Below are positions 1 through 8,065 of a DNA stretch of 64,000 bases, piece after piece; the first letter of the stretch is position 1; each line of letters starts with the position of its first letter. Location: the NCBI GenBank assembly GCA_016214955.1, contig JACRMN010000017.1, positions 220,880 through 284,879 on the forward strand, written 5' to 3'. This stretch comes from Deltaproteobacteria bacterium (GTDB lineage Bacteria > Myxococcota > Myxococcia > Myxococcales > Anaeromyxobacteraceae). The position numbers were made by a program, and so were the translations under genes. Under the pieces are notes generated by a model. It saw nothing but the letters and a program-made list of their open reading frames with translations, was not told the DNA's origin and did no database searches.

Positions 1-1128
1 TTCCTGCCCGCCGGCCAGTTCGGCTCGTCGCGCAGCGCCTCCACCGACTACGCCGGCCTGCCTGCCGACCTGCTCGCGGCCTGGGGCCTGCCGGCCCAGG
101 CGACCGGCGCCGCCGACCCGTCCCGCGACCTCATCGCCGGGTTCCAGGCCGCCGGCTTCAGCTACGCCGACAGCGCCACCACCCTGCGCGGCGCCCTGGC
201 GGCCCGGCCCGACCGCCTCCTCGGCCTCTTCGGCTACGGCAACATGAACGTGGCACTCGACAAGGTCGCCAAGCGGCGCGCTCCCTCGGCGCCCGGGGTG
301 GTGGACGACTACCACGCCCCCGACCAGCCCATGCTCGACGAGATGACCGAGGCGGCGCTGCAGGTGCTCTCCCGCAACCGGCATGGCTTCGTGCTCATGG
401 TCGAGGGGGCACACATCGACAAGCAGAGCCACCTCATGGACCCCGACCGCGCCATCGGCGAGGTGATCGAGCTCGACAACGCCGTGGGCGTGGCGCGCCG
501 CTTCGCCGACCGGGCCGGCGACACCGTGGTGGTGGTGCTGGCCGATCACGAGTGCTCCGGCTTCAGCCTCATCGGCGCGCTCAACGCCTTCGACTCCCGC
601 GGGCTGACCGGGCCGGGTGGCAGTGCCGCCGCCACCGCCGCGCTCCCTTCCGACGCCGCGGTCCTCGACCCCGCCCAGATCCCGGGCCGGCAGCGGGCCG
701 TGGGCACCTACGACGCCGCCGGCTTCCCGCGCTACACCATGGCCTCCGACGGCTACCCGGCCACCATGGACGTGGACGGCAAGGTGCTCGTCGGCTACGG
801 CGCCGCCGGCGACCGGTACGAGACCTGGCTCTGGAAGCCGCTGCCGGTCACCGACAGCCTGCTCCCCTCCGACATCAAGGCCGAGATGGCCGCCAAGGGC
901 TACAGGCGCGAGCCCATCCAGCGGCTCTCCGACACCAGCGGCTTCTTCGTGCGCGGCAACGTCACCGGCCTGCAGGCGGTCCACACCGCCGCCGACATCC
1001 CGGTCTCGGCCTACTCCACCGGCAGCGAGGCCTGGCGCGACTTCGTGGGGGTGCAGACCAACACCGACGTCTTCTTCAAGCTGATGCGGGCGGCCCTGGC
1101 CGGGGACCGGGAGCGGCACCGGGACTGA
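1..1128 (+). CDS. alkaline phosphatase, C-terminal part (5' end outside window)
   Basis: The reading frame is open from base 1, so this is the C-terminal ~375 residues of a longer protein. It belongs to the alkaline phosphatase family, metalloenzymes that hydrolyse phosphate monoesters in the periplasm or outside the cell. Family metal ligands are visible: the stretch around bases 394-435 reads VEGAHIDKQSH (Glu, Asp and His ligands), bases 541-555 encode ADHE (Asp-His pair), and near base 981 VHTAADIPV supplies the last His. The typical GG after the ADH motif is replaced by CSG. The nucleophilic Ser and N-terminus are not in the window. A gap of more than 400 bases follows, so it is probably the last gene of its unit. 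Confidence 0.88.
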   Translation, partial: FLPAGQFGSSRSASTDYAGLPADLLAAWGLPAQATGAADPSRDLIAGFQAAGFSYADSATTLRGALAARPDRLLGLFGYGNMNVALDKVAKRRAPSAPGVVDDYHAPDQPMLDEMTEAALQVLSRNRHGFVLMVEGAHIDKQSHLMDPDRAIGEVIELDNAVGVARRFADRAGDTVVVVLADHECSGFSLIGALNAFDSRGLTGPGGSAAATAALPSDAAVLDPAQIPGRQRAVGTYDAAGFPRYTMASDGYPATMDVDGKVLVGYGAAGDRYETWLWKPLPVTDSLLPSDIKAEMAAKGYRREPIQRLSDTSGFFVRGNVTGLQAVHTAADIPVSAYSTGSEAWRDFVGVQTNTDVFFKLMRAALAGDRERHRD

Positions 1129-1241
1129 GCCGCCGCCGCGCGGAGCAGCGAGCGAGGGTCCCCGGCGCCGCCCGGGGGCCCTCGTGGCGCCGTCGTCGGT
1201 CCGGCGACGGGCCGTGTCCCCGGGGCACCGGGTGCGCCCCG

Positions 1242-1379
1242 GAGGCGCGCGCCGAGGTGTACCAGCACCGGCCCGAGATCTCGGCCTTCGAGCAGGCGGC
1301 GCCGATCGGCTCCAACGACGCGCCGGCCGGCCGCCGCGCCAACCGGCGCGTGGGCCTGGAGATCGTCCCGGCGCCCTGA
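1242..1379 (+). pseudogene. possible OmpA-like C-terminal remnant
   Basis: About 45 codons ending at TGA 1377-1379 read ...APIGSNDAPAGRRANRRVGLEIV. This resembles the extreme C-terminus of OmpA-family peptidoglycan-binding domains, where an SNDTPEGRxxNRRVEI-like end is usual. Nothing upstream in this frame looks like the rest of the domain and there is no sensible start. I read it as the tail of a deleted gene inside the 431-base gap 1129-1559. The match is short, so chance similarity in arginine-rich GC-rich DNA cannot be excluded. Confidence 0.35.
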
Positions 1380-1397
1380 GGGGCCGCGGGGAACGGC

Positions 1398-1433
1398 GGG
1401 ACGCCGCAGCGCCAGGGTTGCGCTGCGGGTCCC
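1398..1433 (+). terminator. strong hairpin in the gap, terminator-like without T-tract
   Basis: GGGAC (1398-1402) plus CCGCAGCGC (1404-1412) pair with GCGCTGCGG (1420-1428) plus GTCCC (1429-1433). This gives 14 base pairs with one bulged G and a 7-base loop. No T-run follows on either strand, so it may stabilise the 3' end of the upstream transcript rather than act alone. The rest of the gap 1129-1559 holds the OmpA-like remnant and nothing else recognisable. Confidence 0.45.
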
Positions 1434-1544
1434 ACCCACGGCCGCGCTCCCGCAGTGAAGTGGGCCGTGTCCTGCCAGGTCGCCGCGAGACCGCGGCCCG
1501 GGAAGCATGGCAGCGGGCAGCGCCGCCGCCCGTGACGGATGTGC

Positions 1545-1551
1545 AAGGAGG
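1545..1551 (+). promoter_or_regulatory. Shine-Dalgarno AAGGAGG that selects GTG 1560
   Basis: AAGGAGG lies 8 bases before an in-frame GTG at 1560. The next candidate, ATG 1635, has no such site, so GTG 1560 is taken as the start of the GT21 glycosyltransferase. Confidence 0.7.
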
Positions 1552-1559
1552 TGGCAACG

Positions 1560-2813
1560 GTGCCGGCACCGCCGCCACCCAGTCGTCGCACGGGACGCAT
1601 CGGGCCGTCACCGCAGGCGCGCACCCTCGCCGGCATGGCCCACGCCGCCGCCGTCGCGCTGCTCGCCCTCGGATCGCTCGGGACTCTGCTGCTCCTCGCC
1701 CAGCTGCTCTCCCTGCGGCGCCACCTGGCCGTGCCGGCGCCGCGCCGCGAGGGGCCGCGCACCTTCTCCATCCTCAAGCCGCTCTGCGGCCTGGACGACG
1801 ACCTGGCGGCCAACCTGGAGTCCTTCGCCGCCCTGGAGGCGCCGGCCTACGAGGTGCTGCTCGGCGTGCGCAGCACCGCCGACACCGCCTTCCCCCTGGC
1901 CATGGCCCTGGCCCGGCGCGACCCGCGCTTCCGGGTGGTGGTGCAGCGCGGCGCGGCCGGCGCCAACCCCAAGGTGAACCAGCTCGTCACCCTGGCCGCC
2001 GAGGCCCGCAACGCGGTCCTGGTCGTCAGCGACTCCAACGTGCGGGTGGCACCCGGCTACCTGCGCGAGATCTCCGCGCTGCTGGCCGACCCGGAGGTGG
2101 GCCTCGTCACCCACCTGGTGGCCGGGGCGGGCGAGCGCCGCCTGGGCTCGCTCCTCGACCACCTCCACCTCACCGGCTTCGTGGCGCCGGCGCTGGTGGG
2201 CGCCAAGCGGCTCGCCGGCCGCGACATCGTGGTGGGAAAGTCGATGGCCTTCCGCCGCGAGGACCTGGAGGCGCTGGGAGGCTTCGCCGCCGCGCGCGAC
2301 TTCCTGGCCGAGGACTACGTGCTCGGCACCCTGGTCTCCCGCAAGCTGGGCAAGCGCGTGGCCCTGGCGCACCGGCCCGTCGTCCAGGTGAGCCACTCGC
2401 GCGGCGTTGCCGACTTCCTGGGCCGGTACGCCCGCTGGGCGGTCCTGCACCGCACCACCACCGGCCGGACGGTGCACCTCGCCCAGGCGATGCTCAACCC
2501 GGTGCTGCTGGCGGCCGCGGCCCTGGTGCTCGACCCCGGTCCGGAGACGGCGCTGGGCCTCGCCGGCGCGTGCCTCGCCAAGGCGGCGCTGGAGGGCGCC
2601 GCGGGGCGGTTGCTCCGGCCCGGTGGCTTCGCGCCCTGGCAGCTCTTGCTGGTGCCGGTGAAGGATCTGCTGCTGGCCTGGCCCTGGGCGCAGGCCCTCT
2701 GGGAGAGCGAGGTGAGCTGGCGCGGCAACCGCCTGCGGGTCCACGAGGGCACGCGCGTCGAGCCGGCCGCGGACGAGGCCCCCTGGACCGCCGCGGGTCC
2801 ACGCGCCGCCTGA
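1560..2813 (+). CDS. GT21-family glycosyltransferase (ceramide glucosyltransferase-like)
   Basis: 417 residues. It is a membrane-anchored processive-type GT-A glycosyltransferase that would transfer a sugar from a nucleotide sugar to a lipid. One N-terminal membrane helix (about 28-50) is followed by ILKPLCGLDDD (about 71-81), the D2 motif SDS (about 157-159), the D3 EDY (about 251-252) and RYARW (about 289-293). The last is the (Q/R)xxRW signature of ceramide glucosyltransferases (GT21); hopanoid HpnI-type enzymes are close relatives. C-terminal hydrophobic segments follow. The start is set by the SD at 1545-1551. The next gene begins 24 bases downstream and is also a glycosyltransferase, so the two probably build one glycolipid. 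The exact acceptor (ceramide, diacylglycerol or hopanoid) is not decided by the sequence. Confidence 0.85.
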   Translation: MPAPPPPSRRTGRIGPSPQARTLAGMAHAAAVALLALGSLGTLLLLAQLLSLRRHLAVPAPRREGPRTFSILKPLCGLDDDLAANLESFAALEAPAYEVLLGVRSTADTAFPLAMALARRDPRFRVVVQRGAAGANPKVNQLVTLAAEARNAVLVVSDSNVRVAPGYLREISALLADPEVGLVTHLVAGAGERRLGSLLDHLHLTGFVAPALVGAKRLAGRDIVVGKSMAFRREDLEALGGFAAARDFLAEDYVLGTLVSRKLGKRVALAHRPVVQVSHSRGVADFLGRYARWAVLHRTTTGRTVHLAQAMLNPVLLAAAALVLDPGPETALGLAGACLAKAALEGAAGRLLRPGGFAPWQLLLVPVKDLLLAWPWAQALWESEVSWRGNRLRVHEGTRVEPAADEAPWTAAGPRAA

Positions 2814-2828
2814 GCCCGCCGCGTCTCC

Positions 2829-2833
2829 GGAGG
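2829..2833 (+). promoter_or_regulatory. Shine-Dalgarno GGAGG in front of a CTG start
   Basis: GGAGG sits 4 bases before CTG 2838. No ATG, GTG or TTG exists in this frame between the site and ATG 2913. Starting at 2913 would cut into the first beta-strand and glycine loop of the GT-B fold. Confidence 0.5.
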
Positions 2834-2837
2834 AACC

Positions 2838-4172
2838 CTGCACACCGTCATCGCGCCCCAGACTCCCCGCCCCGCCGACGCCTCCGCCAGGCCACTCCTG
2901 GTCTCCCTGGAGATGGGGTACGGCCACCTGCGCGCCGCGCGACCGCTGGCAGACGAGCTCGCCACCGGCCTCCTGCACGCCGACCGGGAGCCGCTGGCCG
3001 ACGCCCGGGAGCGCAAGCTCTGGCACCGGGTGCGCTCGGCCTACGAGGCCGCCTCGCGCCTCTCGCAGGTCCCGGTGGTGGGGGCGCCGCTCAAGGCGCT
3101 GCTCGACCGGCTCACCGAGATTCCGCCGCTCCACCCGAGGCGCGACCTGTCGGCGCCGACGCTGACCGCCTGGGCGCTCGACCGGACCATCGGCATGGGG
3201 CTGGGGGAGGGGATGGTGGGCCTGCTGCGCGAGAGCGGCAGGCCGCTGCTCACCACCTTCTTCGCGCCGGCGCTGGTGGCCGACAGGGCCGGGCTGGACC
3301 GCGTCTACTGCGTGGTCACCGATACCGACGTGAACCGCGCCTGGGTCCCGGTGCGCCCCGGCGCCACGCGCATCCGCTACCTCGTGCCCACGCTGCGCAC
3401 CGGCCGCAGGCTGGAGCAGTACGGCGTGCCTGCCGCCCGAATCCGCGTCACCGGCTTCCCGCTGCCTGGGGCGCTCCTGGGAGGCCCGGGGCTCCCGGCC
3501 CTGCGCCGCAACCTGGCGGCGCGGGTGGTGCGGCTCGACCCGCGGCGCGCCTTCCGGGGCGAGTGGGGGCCGGAGCTGGACCACTTCCTGGGGGAGCTGC
3601 CGCGCGAGGAGGAGCGCAGGCCGCCGCTCGTCACCTTCGCCGTGGGCGGGGCCGGCGCCCAGGCCGAGCTGGCGCGCCGCTTCCTGCCCGCGCTCCGCAA
3701 GGCGCTGCTGGAGAGCCGGCTGCGGCTGGCGCTGGTCGCCGGGGTGCGGCCCGAGGTCCGGCACCTCTTCGAGGAGGCGGTGGCGGAGGCCAGGCTGGCG
3801 GGCTGCCCGCAGGTGGAGATCCTGCAGGAGCCGGGCTTCGACGCCTACTACGAAGCCTTCAACGCGCTCCTCGCCCGGACCGACGTGCTCTGGACGAAGC
3901 CCAGCGAGATGACCTTCTACGCCGCGCTCGGCCTGCCGATGATCTGCGCGCCGCCGGTGGGCGTCCACGAGCAGCGCAACCGGCGCTGGGTGCGGGAGGC
4001 AGGAGCAGGGCTGAAGCAGCGCGACCCGGCCCACGCCGGCGAGTGGCTCCTCGACCTGGTGGACGAGGGGGCGCTGGCTGCCGCCGCCTGGGCCGGCTAC
4101 GTCCGGCTGCCGAAGTTCGGGCTGCGGCGGATCCTCGAGGAGGTGGCGGCTTCCCCGGAGCTTGGTCCCTAG
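2838..4172 (+). CDS. GT-B-fold glycosyltransferase-like protein (MGDG/MurG-like architecture)
   Basis: 444 residues if CTG 2838 is the start, 419 from ATG 2913. The N-terminus reads LLVSLEMGYGHLRAARPL, the hydrophobic strand plus glycine-rich loop with HxxAA seen in GT28-type enzymes such as MurG and MGDG synthases. A second glycine-rich segment (TFAVGGAGAQ) begins the C-terminal Rossmann half. KPSEMTFYAALGLPMI near the end matches the position of the nucleotide-sugar loop. No signal peptide or clear membrane segment is present. It follows the GT21 gene by 24 bases, so the two likely act in sequence on a lipid acceptor. Sugar and acceptor are unknown. Confidence 0.65.
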   Translation: MHTVIAPQTPRPADASARPLLVSLEMGYGHLRAARPLADELATGLLHADREPLADARERKLWHRVRSAYEAASRLSQVPVVGAPLKALLDRLTEIPPLHPRRDLSAPTLTAWALDRTIGMGLGEGMVGLLRESGRPLLTTFFAPALVADRAGLDRVYCVVTDTDVNRAWVPVRPGATRIRYLVPTLRTGRRLEQYGVPAARIRVTGFPLPGALLGGPGLPALRRNLAARVVRLDPRRAFRGEWGPELDHFLGELPREEERRPPLVTFAVGGAGAQAELARRFLPALRKALLESRLRLALVAGVRPEVRHLFEEAVAEARLAGCPQVEILQEPGFDAYYEAFNALLARTDVLWTKPSEMTFYAALGLPMICAPPVGVHEQRNRRWVREAGAGLKQRDPAHAGEWLLDLVDEGALAAAAWAGYVRLPKFGLRRILEEVAASPELGP

Positions 4173-4177
4173 CTTGG

Positions 4178-4340
4178 TCCCTACCCAGAGTAATCATCGG
4201 TCCCTACCCAGAGTGGTCATGACGCGCTCCCCGACTCCCGCCGGCGCGTCATCGCCCTGATTCCCTGTGCTTGGAGCGTCATTACTCTGGGTAGGGATGA
4301 CGCTAGGAATGACGCGGTAGGGATGACGCGGGCAGGGATG
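4178..4340 (+). repeat. intergenic repeat patch with direct, inverted and tandem units
   Basis: TCCCTACCCAGAGTAATCAT (4178-4197) is repeated directly as TCCCTACCCAGAGTGGTCAT (4201-4220). It recurs inverted as ATTACTCTGGGTAGGGA (4281-4297), a perfect 17-base inverted match to the first copy. The decamer GGGATGACGC and close variants then recur about every 12-14 bases (4294-4303, 4306-4315, 4320-4329). The patch fills the convergent gap between the GT-B gene and the phosphoesterase and could fold into a large cruciform. It is AT-richer than its surroundings, which suggests an interspersed REP-like element. Confidence 0.75.
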
Positions 4341-4351
4341 TGCGCCACCCC

Positions 4352-5137
4352 TCACGCCGCCGCCGGCGCCCCCTCTTCCCACGCCAGCGCCTGGCGGGCC
4401 CAGTCGCGGCAGTCGAGCCAGCCCACGGCGCGGAGCCGGCCGCCCCCGTGGCGCAGCACCCGCACCCGCCCCAGCTCCGGGCTGGCGCCGGCGTTGAAGA
4501 TCCGCAGCGGCCGTGCCGAGCCCAGCGCCAGGGTCGACTCGCTCGTGGCGTGGCGGTGGCCGTGGAGCACCAGGTCGCACCGCCCCAGCAGGCGGCCCAG
4601 CAGGTGCTCCCCCAGCGCCAGCTCCCCGGCGTTGGGCCAGCCGAGCCGCGTGGAGACCCGCTCCCAGAATCCGTCCTCCGGCAGCTCGTGGAGGTGGTGG
4701 TGCAGCATCACCACCGTGAGCGCGCCTGGCGCGGCCACGGCCAGCGCCTCCTCCACCTGGGCCACGTCGCCGTGGGAGAGCTCCCCGTGGCCGTCGAGCA
4801 GCGAGTGGCGGTTGTGGGGCGCGGTCGAGTCCACCCGCACCAGGTGCAGCCCCTCCCCGGCGCGCACCTGCACCCGGCCGGCCATCATCCAGCGGCCGGC
4901 GTCGTCGCCGAGCCGGTCGTGGTTGCCGGGCACCAGCGCCACCCGGTCCCGCAGCGGAGCGAAGAGGCGGCGGAAGGTGCGCAGCTCCTCCACGCGGCCG
5001 CGGTGGGTGACGTCGCCGCTCACCAGCACCTCGTCGACCCGCGCCGCCAGCAGGGCCTGCGCCAGGGCGCGAGCCGCCTCGTCGTTGGCCGCCGACTTGC
5101 CGATGTGCAGGTCCGAGACGTGAGCGATGGTCGGCAC
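4352..5137 (-). CDS. calcineurin-like metallophosphoesterase
   Basis: 261 residues, GTG start preceded by AGGAGG 9 bases upstream. All five blocks of the dimetal phosphoesterase fold are present: DLHIG near residue 9, GDV near 41, GNHD near 70, HHHLHE near 145 and GHRH near 194. The family hydrolyses phosphomonoesters, phosphodiesters (including cAMP) or pyrophosphate bonds. No signal peptide is seen, so it is probably cytosolic. The small single-domain form resembles CpdA/YfcE-type enzymes, but the substrate cannot be read from the sequence. It is transcribed alone on the minus strand. Confidence 0.88.
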   Translation of the reverse strand: MPTIAHVSDLHIGKSAANDEAARALAQALLAARVDEVLVSGDVTHRGRVEELRTFRRLFAPLRDRVALVPGNHDRLGDDAGRWMMAGRVQVRAGEGLHLVRVDSTAPHNRHSLLDGHGELSHGDVAQVEEALAVAAPGALTVVMLHHHLHELPEDGFWERVSTRLGWPNAGELALGEHLLGRLLGRCDLVLHGHRHATSESTLALGSARPLRIFNAGASPELGRVRVLRHGGGRLRAVGWLDCRDWARQALAWEEGAPAAA

Positions 5138-5373
5138 CGGCCCAATCCTCCTGCGCGCCGCTTCTCGTCGCGCGCCGCCATGTCACCAGGCCCGGGTGAC
5201 GGCGATGCCGCGCCCCGCGGGCGAACGCGTGAACTCCGCAGATGGCGGGTCGTTGCCGGGCCGATGCCCGGTCCCAGCAAGTCCGGCTCTGCTGCGAGTC
5301 CTTCGCCGCGCCAGGAAGGGCCCTCGAGGCGTTCCCTAGGGGCTTCCCCGTCTTCGCGGGGCCGGCCGCCCGG

Positions 5374-6195
5374 TCACGGCAGCAGCCCCTCGGCGGCCAG
5401 GAGACGGTCGATGGACTCGCCGAGCGCGTCGGCGGCCTCCACCGCGCCGGGGCCGGGGACGGCCCGGAGCAGCGCCGCCACCAGCCCTTCCAGCCCCTCC
5501 GGCCGGAGCGGGCACGAGGACGCCGCGTGCGCCAGCAGCCGCTTCTCGCCGGGGTGCGTGGCGCGGTTCAGCGCGAAGAGCAGGTCGAAGGTGCTGGCCA
5601 GCATGGCGGCCGTGCGGTGGTTGACGGCCACGGCGTCGCCGCGGGCCACGGCGCTGCGGAGCTGGGCGAGGAAGGAGGACTGGGTGCTCCGCAGCAGCGG
5701 CTGGTTGTGGGCCACCACGGCGCGGCGCAGCGGCTCGGGATACGGGGCGCGGGCGCGGGCCTGGAGCGCGGCGAGCCAGCCGCTCCGGTCGAAGAGCGGC
5801 ACCGCCACGCGCACCGAGTGCCAGAGCGCGGTGGAGTAGCCCACCGAGGGCTCGTGGCGCACCAGCACCCGGTCGAGCTGGCTCTCCATCCAGGCGGGCG
5901 TCCGGTACATGACGTCCACGCCGAGCCCGGTCTCGCCGTCGGTCCACTCGTCGCCGGGCTCGAAGAAGCGGTTGCCGAGCTCGAGCCGCCGCGCCCCGGC
6001 CGCCGCCGCCGTCCTCAGCGCCTCCGGCGGCTGCCGGGCGGCGTAGACGTAGAGGTCGACGTCCGAGCCGGCCTCGGCGAGCGGCCCGGCCCGCGAGCCG
6101 GCGAGCGCCACCGCCTCGACGGCCGGGTCGGCGGCCAGGCAGGCGGCCACGCGCCGGGCGAGGGCCAGGGCCGCGGGGGCGTCGTCTTCACCCAT
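5374..6195 (-). CDS. nucleotidyltransferase-fold protein (DUF4037-like)
   Basis: 273 residues. The N-terminus carries the polymerase-beta nucleotidyltransferase signature: GS (33-34) followed by SDVDL with Asp45 and Asp47. The remaining ~200 residues are helical and unlike the small MNT toxins; a DUF4037-type enzyme is the closest pattern I recognise. Conserved-looking segments include FEPGDEWTDGETGLGVDVMYR and a WHSVRVAVPLFDR-like stretch. There is no SD, but TACCGT (6203-6208) lies 7 bases before the ATG, suggesting a leaderless transcript. It is divergent from the chemoreceptor-like gene at 6439. The substrate is unknown; antibiotic or tRNA nucleotidyl transfer are possibilities, not claims. 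Confidence 0.7.
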   Translation of the reverse strand: MGEDDAPAALALARRVAACLAADPAVEAVALAGSRAGPLAEAGSDVDLYVYAARQPPEALRTAAAAGARRLELGNRFFEPGDEWTDGETGLGVDVMYRTPAWMESQLDRVLVRHEPSVGYSTALWHSVRVAVPLFDRSGWLAALQARARAPYPEPLRRAVVAHNQPLLRSTQSSFLAQLRSAVARGDAVAVNHRTAAMLASTFDLLFALNRATHPGEKRLLAHAASSCPLRPEGLEGLVAALLRAVPGPGAVEAADALGESIDRLLAAEGLLP

Positions 6196-6438
6196 GGACG
6201 CGACGGTATTCCGTTTCGGCGCCGCGGGGGAGCAGGCGCGACGGACCCCGTCAGGGCCCTGCGCGCTCCGACACTCCGGCAGGCGCACCCAGAGGGTTCG
6301 GGCGCACCCGCGCTCCCGGGACGAACCCGGCCTCTGCCGGCCGCTTGGCGTCGCCCGGGGCGGCCCTGGTGTTGCAACGCGGAGCCGGCAAGACGGAGGC
6401 CGGCGCGCCTGCCCGGCCTCCAGACCCGCGCGGCCCCG

Positions 6439-7074
6439 ATGCAGCCACCCACTCTCGCGACGATGATCGAGGTCTACGGCACCAGCATGGGCCTGACGCT
6501 GGAGGCGCGCCGCTTCCTGAAGCAGATGGAGCAGCTCAAGCGGCTCGCCCTGAACGCCGAGATCCTCGCGGTCCGCGTGACCGACGGCGGGGAGGTCTTC
6601 CAGACGCTGGCCCGCGAGATCGGCCGCATGGCCAGCCACGCCAGCCAGGTGATCCGGGCGCTGCACGGCCACTCGGTCGAGGTCGCGGCCAAGGCGGTGC
6701 GGAGCGCGGCGCTGGCCCGCGCCTGCGAGAAGTACCAGCTGGCCGTGGCCCGGGGGACCACCGGGGCGACCCTGTCCCTCGTCGAGGCCCGCCGCGATGC
6801 CGTGGGGAGCGCGCTGATCGCCGACATCCGGGTCATCGCCGAGGCCCTGCAGAAGGCCGACACCAGGCTCCTGGATCTGGCGCGGCTCAACGTCGAGCTG
6901 CCGATGGTCGCCACCCTCCTCAACATCGAGGCCAACCGAGACGCCAGCAGCGACCCGGCGCTCACCTCGGCGGCGAAGTCGCTGGTGGCGCTGAAGACCG
7001 AGCTGGCGACGCTCCTGGAGCGCATCCAGGCCAAGTCCCACCAGACGCTCTGCCTGCTGGCCGGCATCGCCTGA
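6439..7074 (+). CDS. soluble chemoreceptor-tip-like coiled-coil protein
   Basis: 211 residues, all alpha-helical in appearance, with no membrane segment or sensor domain. Residues about 31-65 (EQLKRLALNAEIL, then GGEVFQTLAREIGRMASHASQ) follow the signalling-tip pattern of methyl-accepting chemotaxis proteins (LLALNAAIEAARAGE...GFAVVAxEVRxLAxxS), with the central EAARAGE degraded to AVRVTDG. The ODP-type gene begins 9 bases downstream, with its SD overlapping this stop codon, so the two form a tight pair. I infer that this protein relays a signal from the diiron partner to a kinase array or is a stand-alone adaptor. ATG 6463 is a possible alternative start. Confidence 0.6.
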   Translation: MQPPTLATMIEVYGTSMGLTLEARRFLKQMEQLKRLALNAEILAVRVTDGGEVFQTLAREIGRMASHASQVIRALHGHSVEVAAKAVRSAALARACEKYQLAVARGTTGATLSLVEARRDAVGSALIADIRVIAEALQKADTRLLDLARLNVELPMVATLLNIEANRDASSDPALTSAAKSLVALKTELATLLERIQAKSHQTLCLLAGIA

Positions 7075-7083
7075 GGAGGTGCC

Positions 7084-7860
7084 ATGCGCAAGAAGACGCT
7101 CCACCAGGCCGCCGGCCTGACCTGGACGATGTTCGCCCGCGACCCCCAGCGGTCGAGCCAGGTCATCGACACCAACGAGTACCTGATCATCGCCCCCGAC
7201 AACGTGGTGATGATGGATCCCGGCGGCACCGAGATCTTCCCCCCGGTGGTCGCCGCGGTGTCCGAGGTCATCGCCGTCGACCGCGTGAAGACCTTCGTCT
7301 GCAGCCACCAGGACCCCGACATCATGTCGTCGCTGCCGCTGTGGATGGGCCTCTGTCCCGGGGCCAGGGTCCTCATGCCCTGGCTCTGGACCGGCTTCGT
7401 CGCCCACTTCGGCCACGAGTACGCGGCCCGCTTCGTGCCCGTGCCGGACGAGGGGACCACGATCCCGCTCGGGGGCGGGCTCAAGGACCTGGTGCTGGTG
7501 CCGGCGCACTATTGCCACTCCAGCGGGAACTTCTCGCTCTACGATCCCAACGCCCGCATCCTCTTCACCGGCGACATCGGGGCGGCCCTGCTCCCCGAGG
7601 GGAGCGAGGAGCTGGTCGTCGCCGACTTCGCCTCGCACGTGAAGTACATGGAGGGCTTCCACCGCCGGTGGATGCCCTCCAACGAGGCCAAGAACCAGTG
7701 GGTCGCCCGCGTGCGGAAGCTCGACGTGAAGACCCTGTGCCCGCAGCACGGCGCGGTGATGGAGGGCCCCGACGTCGCCCGCTTCCTCGACTGGCTCGAG
7801 GGGCTGCAGGTGGGGGGCGCGCTGGAGGCGGGGAGGGCGGCGGGCGCGTCCAGGCGGTAG
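7084..7860 (+). CDS. ODP/flavodiiron-type metallo-beta-lactamase-fold protein
   Basis: 258 residues with AGGAGGTG immediately upstream. The fold is the beta-lactamase-like domain found in flavodiiron proteins and the stand-alone oxygen-binding diiron proteins (ODP). Likely iron ligands are His75, Asp77 and Asp79 (SHQDPD), His145 (YCHSSGNF), Asp164 (FTGD) and His222 (PQHG). The C-terminal flavodoxin and rubredoxin domains of true flavodiiron reductases are absent, as in ODP sensors. In spirochaetes ODP works with chemotaxis proteins, and here the gene is coupled to a chemoreceptor-tip-like protein. An O2- or NO-sensing role is therefore inferred. Confidence 0.78.
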   Translation: MRKKTLHQAAGLTWTMFARDPQRSSQVIDTNEYLIIAPDNVVMMDPGGTEIFPPVVAAVSEVIAVDRVKTFVCSHQDPDIMSSLPLWMGLCPGARVLMPWLWTGFVAHFGHEYAARFVPVPDEGTTIPLGGGLKDLVLVPAHYCHSSGNFSLYDPNARILFTGDIGAALLPEGSEELVVADFASHVKYMEGFHRRWMPSNEAKNQWVARVRKLDVKTLCPQHGAVMEGPDVARFLDWLEGLQVGGALEAGRAAGASRR

Positions 7861-8065
7861 CCAGGGCTGCCTTCGGGAAGCGAGGCACCCGCACGCTGCG
7901 CGAACCCGGCAAGCTGCCAGGCTGCCCCGGAAGGGGTGAGGTGAACGAAGGGGGCAACTTGGGCGGGTACTTGGCTCGCCCCCGAGCGGGGCGCTACGCT
8001 CGGCCATCCACCCACCGCCCCACAACGACCACCTGGCGCGCGGGGCGCTCGCGGGCGAGGCACCC

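Noticed and set aside
4178..4340. Possible CRISPR-like repeats
   Set aside because: Units are too few, of unequal spacing and partly inverted; no spacers or cas genes.
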